The notes under the pieces are model-generated. The model was not told where the DNA came from, made no database searches, and was given only the letters and a program-made list of their open reading frames with translations. The translations under genes and the position numbers were made by a program. DNA of 42,689 nucleotides from Chloroflexota bacterium (GTDB lineage: Bacteria > Chloroflexota > Anaerolineae > UBA1429): NCBI GenBank assembly GCA_012841405.1, contig DUUT01000052.1, positions 1 to 42,689 on the forward strand, given 5' to 3'. Positions 39,749 through 42,689 of this stretch are shown piece by piece; position 1 is the stretch's first letter, and every line of letters starts with the position of its first letter.

Positions 39749-39781
39749 GAGCTTGCTTAGCCTCCCTGAGAGGCGGGCTCG
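39749..39781 (+). terminator. Hairpin after the methyltransferase gene
   Basis: GAGC outer arm, GCCTC/GAGGC inner stem, GCTC closing arm; preceded at 39680-39700 by a CGTCATGACG palindrome. It has no T run, so termination is tentative. Confidence 0.35.
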
Positions 39782-39853
39782 GTTGTGGCGTTGCGATTCG
39801 GCTGGCGTGTGTTGGATGCTTGGAGGTACCCATCATCACAATAGGAGGGTGAC

Positions 39854-40678
39854 GTGTCTGGTAGGCTAGAGGGCAAAGTCGCTGTCATCACGGGGTCTAC
39901 TTCGGGAATTGGGCGGGCGACGGCAGAGCTCTTTGCGCGGGAAGGGGCGTGTGTGGTGGTGAACGGCCGCCGCCGAGACCTAGGCGAGCAGGTGGTGGCG
40001 GGGATCCGTGCCGACGGCGGGGAGGCGACGTACTTTTATGCCGACGTGGGCGTGAGCACCGAGCTACGCGCCCTCATTGATCACGCTGTGGCTACCTATG
40101 GGCGGCTAGATGTGCTCATGAACAACGCGTACCACGCCACCCATGGCACGGCCGTCGAGATTGAGGAGCACGAGTGGGATGCCGACATGGCCGTCCTCCT
40201 CAAGGCGGCCTATCTGGGCTGCAAGTACGCCATCCCCGAGATGATCAAGGGGGGTGGAGGCTCGATCATCAACATATCGTCGGTGCACGGCGTGCTGGCT
40301 GGTCGCAACTATGTGACCTATGAGACCGCCAAGGCAGGGCTCATCAACATGACGCGCCAGGTAGCGGTGGACTTTGGCCACCAGGGGATCCGCGTCAACG
40401 CCATCTGCCCCGGCTGGATCATTGTGAACGCTTCACGGGAGTGGGTGGCGGAACACCCGGAGGCCATCCGGCGCGCTGAGGTGATCTATCCCGTTGGGCG
40501 GCCGGGCTGGCCCATCGATGTTGCTCGGGCGGCGCTGTTTTTGGCTTCCGACGAGTCGTCCTTCATCACCGGCCATGCTCTTATGGTGGATGGCGGCCTC
40601 ACGATCCAGCTGCAGGACTCGTTGAGCCACGTCGTCGAACGTTGGGCTCGCGAGGCGAACGGGGATCACCGTGACTAG
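39854..40678 (+). CDS. Short-chain dehydrogenase/reductase
   Basis: Encodes 274 aa from a GTG start with AGGAGG five bases upstream. Classical SDR features: TGSTSGIG cofactor loop (residues about 12-19), NNAY in place of NNAG, Ser in INISSVHG, the catalytic YETAK, PGWI after it, and a C-terminal GHALMVDGG. An Arg-Arg-Arg stretch after the second beta strand (NGRRRD) fits NADP preference. Substrate is unknown. The TAG stop lies in CTAGGGCGCGTT, which resembles the ends of the dispersed repeat. A paralogous SDR follows 293 bases later. Confidence 0.9.
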   Translation: MSGRLEGKVAVITGSTSGIGRATAELFAREGACVVVNGRRRDLGEQVVAGIRADGGEATYFYADVGVSTELRALIDHAVATYGRLDVLMNNAYHATHGTAVEIEEHEWDADMAVLLKAAYLGCKYAIPEMIKGGGGSIINISSVHGVLAGRNYVTYETAKAGLINMTRQVAVDFGHQGIRVNAICPGWIIVNASREWVAEHPEAIRRAEVIYPVGRPGWPIDVARAALFLASDESSFITGHALMVDGGLTIQLQDSLSHVVERWAREANGDHRD

Positions 40679-40828
40679 GGCGCGTTCTCGAAACGCGGCC
40701 TGGGTGGACGAGGGGCACACCAACGGCTCCCAATGAGGGATGGCCGCGCGCCGGCGGGGATCGACGCGCGGCTCGCAGAGGATGGCGAGTTCTGTTGATG
40801 ATGCTCCTTCGAGGTCGCGTGGGGTGGA

Positions 40829-40851
40829 GGGGCGCCCAGCCTGGGTGCCCC
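40829..40851 (+). terminator. Hairpin terminator between the two SDR genes
   Basis: A nine-base-pair GC stem (one G-U) with an AGCCT loop, followed by CCTTGGGG rather than a T run. Confidence 0.4.
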
Positions 40852-40900
40852 CCTTGGGGACGAGTCATCCGTACCGGGCGGTACGCCGGGGTGCGGCCGC

Positions 40901-40930
40901 TTGGACGGGACGTTCGGATGCGGCTATCAT
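40901..40930 (+). promoter_or_regulatory. Promoter of the second SDR gene
   Basis: TTGGAC (40901-40906), 18 bases, TATCAT (40925-40930), 41 bases before the ATG; an inverted repeat sits 15 bases upstream. Confidence 0.45.
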
Positions 40931-40971
40931 GGAGGCGCCAGAGATAACCAATCACAACATGGAGGCATCCT

Positions 40972-41712
40972 ATGGGGCAGCTTGATGGCAAGGTGGCGAT
41001 CGTGACGGGGGGCGGTAGTGGCATCGGTAAGGGGATTGCTCAAGCCTACGCCGAAGAGGGCTGCGCGGTAGTGATCGCTGGCCGCAATGCCGAGCGGCTG
41101 AGCGCCGTCGCGAGCGCGCTGGGTGCCACGGGGGCTACCGTCGTCGCCATCCCGACCGACGTCACGGACGAGGGGCAGGTCAAGGCGCTGTTCGCGCAGA
41201 CGATGGAGCGCTTTGGGCGGCTGGATATCGTAGTGAACAGCTCGGGCGCCTTTGACGGGGGACCCATCGACGAGATCTCGCTGGAGGCGTGGAACAATGT
41301 CATCGGCGCCAATCTGACGGGGCCATTTCTGTGTATCCGTGAAGCGTTTCCCATCATGAAGGCTGCCGGCGGCGGGCGCATCATCAACATTGGCAGCATC
41401 TCGGCACAGCGCAGCCGCGAGAACATGGCGCCATATACGAGCTCCAAGTTCGGTGTGTGGGGCCTCACCCAGAGCGCAGCGCTCGAGGGCCGACCCTATG
41501 GTATCGCGGTGAGCTGTCTGCATCCCGGCAACACCTTGGTCGAGCGCCGCGCGGAGGGTAAGGAGGCGGGCAGGCGCGAGGACGACGAGCCCATGATCGC
41601 CGTCGAGGACATGGCGCGGGTAGCGCTCCTGATGGCGACGCTTCCTCCGGAAGCCAACATGCTCGAGGCCATCGTGCTACCCGTGAAGCAGCTCTACATC
41701 GGACGCGGCTAA
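40972..41712 (+). CDS. Short-chain dehydrogenase/reductase
   Basis: Encodes 246 aa. It has TGGGSGIG at the cofactor loop, AGRN after the second strand (Arg favours NADP), NSSG instead of NNAG, Ser in INIGSIS, and the catalytic YTSSK followed by HPGNT. The C-terminus lacks the usual DGG motif and ends with LEAIVLPVKQLYIGRG, seen in a subset of SDRs. Substrate is unknown. GGAGG lies about seven bases before the ATG. The MbfA-like gene follows after 53 bases and is probably co-transcribed. Confidence 0.9.
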   Translation: MGQLDGKVAIVTGGGSGIGKGIAQAYAEEGCAVVIAGRNAERLSAVASALGATGATVVAIPTDVTDEGQVKALFAQTMERFGRLDIVVNSSGAFDGGPIDEISLEAWNNVIGANLTGPFLCIREAFPIMKAAGGGRIINIGSISAQRSRENMAPYTSSKFGVWGLTQSAALEGRPYGIAVSCLHPGNTLVERRAEGKEAGRREDDEPMIAVEDMARVALLMATLPPEANMLEAIVLPVKQLYIGRG

Positions 41713-41765
41713 AGGGAGTGTGCGATGGCGGGGAGCTTGCCGACCGTCGCGATAGGAGGTCGAAC

Positions 41766-42653
41766 ATGGGCAACGACGTGGCGCCGTTGAGCGATGCCCT
41801 GCGCCGGGACCTGCTGACGGCACAGCAGAACGAGATCACCGAGCGCCACATCTACCTGCGGCTGGCCGATCGTGAGAAGGATCCCAAGAACGCCGAGATC
41901 CTGCGCCGGATCGGAAACGACGAGCTGCGCCACTACGAGTGCTTGCGCAGGTACACGGATACCGACGTTGCACCGAACAATGCGCAGGTACGCTGGTACA
42001 CCTTTTTAGCTGCGGTCCTTGGTCTGACCTTTAGCATCAAGCTGATGGAGCGCGGTGAGGAACGGGCGCAGGCGTCCTACGACCGTATCGCCGAGGCGAT
42101 CCCGGAGGTCGGCCGCTTTGCCGAGGAGGAAGAGGTTCACGAGGCCGAGCTCATTGGCATGATCGATGAGGAGCGGCTGCGCTATGTCGGCTCCATGGTT
42201 CTGGGCCTGAACGACGCCCTGGTAGAGCTCACCGGCGCGTTGGCGGGCCTGACCCTGGTGTTGGCCAATGTGCGCCTCATCGGCATGGCGGGGCTGATTA
42301 CCGGCATCGCCGCATCCATGTCTATGGCGGCCTCTGAATACCTCTCGACGAAATCGGAGCAAAGCGAGCAGGACCCCACCAAGGCGTCGGTGTATACGGG
42401 GATCGCCTATGTGTTGACGGTAGTGTTGCTCATCGTGCCCTACTTTGTGGTGAGCAACTACCTTGTGGCACTGGCGTGGACGCTGCTGAACGCCATCCTC
42501 ATCATTGTCATCTTTACCTATTACGTGTCTGTGGCCCAAGACGTGCCGTTTCGACGACGCTTTGTCGAGATGGCGGGAATCAGCCTGGGAGTGGCGGCGC
42601 TCAGCTTTTTTATTGGGTTCTTGGTGCGCGAGTTCCTGGGAATCGACGTGTGA
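41766..42653 (+). CDS. mbfA: Rubrerythrin-VIT1/CCC1 fusion, MbfA-like iron exporter
   Basis: Encodes 295 aa. The N-terminal 140 residues form a ferritin-like four-helix domain with diiron ligands in QQNEITERHIY, DELRHYECL and EEEEVHEAELIG. The C-terminal half is a VIT1/CCC1 metal transporter with five membrane helices, opening with GLNDALVELTGALAGL and GITGIAASMSMAASEYLS-type segments. This is the domain order of MbfA (membrane-bound ferritin A), which exports iron in alphaproteobacteria. AGGAGG sits five bases before ATG 41766; the upstream in-frame GTG is rejected. The substrate could also be manganese. It is complete and ends 36 bases before the window edge. Confidence 0.92.
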   Translation: MGNDVAPLSDALRRDLLTAQQNEITERHIYLRLADREKDPKNAEILRRIGNDELRHYECLRRYTDTDVAPNNAQVRWYTFLAAVLGLTFSIKLMERGEERAQASYDRIAEAIPEVGRFAEEEEVHEAELIGMIDEERLRYVGSMVLGLNDALVELTGALAGLTLVLANVRLIGMAGLITGIAASMSMAASEYLSTKSEQSEQDPTKASVYTGIAYVLTVVLLIVPYFVVSNYLVALAWTLLNAILIIVIFTYYVSVAQDVPFRRRFVEMAGISLGVAALSFFIGFLVREFLGIDV

Positions 42654-42689
42654 TCGCCGGTCCGTAGGTGGATCCGTAGCGTGGTCGAG

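Larger units (their letters stand above)
40679..40971. other. Intergenic region with terminator, inverted repeat and promoter
   Basis: A hairpin GGGGCGCCC/GGGTGCCCC (40829-40851) can end the upstream transcript. CGTACCG/CGGTACG (40870-40885) is an operator-like inverted repeat. TTGGAC-18-TATCAT (40901-40930) is a fair promoter for the second SDR. No gene is seen. Confidence 0.5.

Noticed and set aside
1-42689. tRNA, rRNA, CRISPR array, phage or intact transposase
   Set aside because: I saw no cloverleaf, spaced direct repeats, integrase or transposase motifs on either strand.

Overview
The window is GC-rich bacterial DNA packed with genes. Most likely it comes from a member of the Chloroflexota. 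The clues are solute-binding lipoproteins with Val/Glu/Lys decapeptide repeats, AGGAGG-type ribosome binding sites, many GTG starts, and vegetative promoters of the form TTGNNN-17-TANNNT. The phylum is an inference; there is no rRNA gene. I see no tRNA, CRISPR array or complete insertion sequence.

Layout. 1-6100: a tungsten/molybdenum aldehyde ferredoxin oxidoreductase (minus) diverges from a metallo-beta-lactamase-fold hydrolase and RtcA. A secreted glycoside-hydrolase-like protein and rpsD follow, each with its own promoter. 6200-7770: a ferritin-like diiron protein with a leader of about 285 nt. 7920-17030: one long operon (cysteine hydrolase, two tandem NCS2-type permeases, AllH, AllF, AllG, carbamate kinase). 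Its last four genes match the oxamate carbamoyltransferase/carbamate kinase route, which makes ATP from a carbamoyl group. 17056-18000 (minus): a promoter, a structured leader, a small gene broken by an 11-bp tandem duplication, and a rhodanese whose two active-site cysteine positions are both TGA (candidate selenoprotein). 18169-21702 (minus): one polypeptide joining DppB-like and DppC-like permease domains to a degenerate M28 peptidase domain. 21842-25441: a ferredoxin with promoter and terminator, then a lipoprotein hydrolase reading in frame into a uroporphyrinogen-decarboxylase-like methyltransferase. 25535-28901: a hybrid histidine kinase convergent and overlapping with an unusual response regulator. 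29311-32786: a sugar ABC transporter (binding protein and two permeases, no ATPase here). 32951-36222: M23 peptidase lipoprotein, glycerophosphodiester phosphodiesterase, AMMECR1 protein, CBM9-like protein. 36488-39657: two translationally coupled AI-2E-type permeases and a methyltransferase. 39854-42653: two SDR oxidoreductases and an MbfA-like rubrerythrin-VIT1 protein.

Strongest leads: (1) the rhodanese with two in-frame TGA codons at its CxC motif, followed by a bSECIS-like hairpin; (2) the 11-bp duplication that switches off the gene before it, plus a leader resembling the glycine riboswitch core; (3) the permease-permease-pseudopeptidase fusion; (4) the AllFGH-ArcC operon with a cysteine hydrolase and twin transporters instead of the usual allantoin genes; (5) a dispersed CTAG-bounded repeat whose ends supply gene stop codons.
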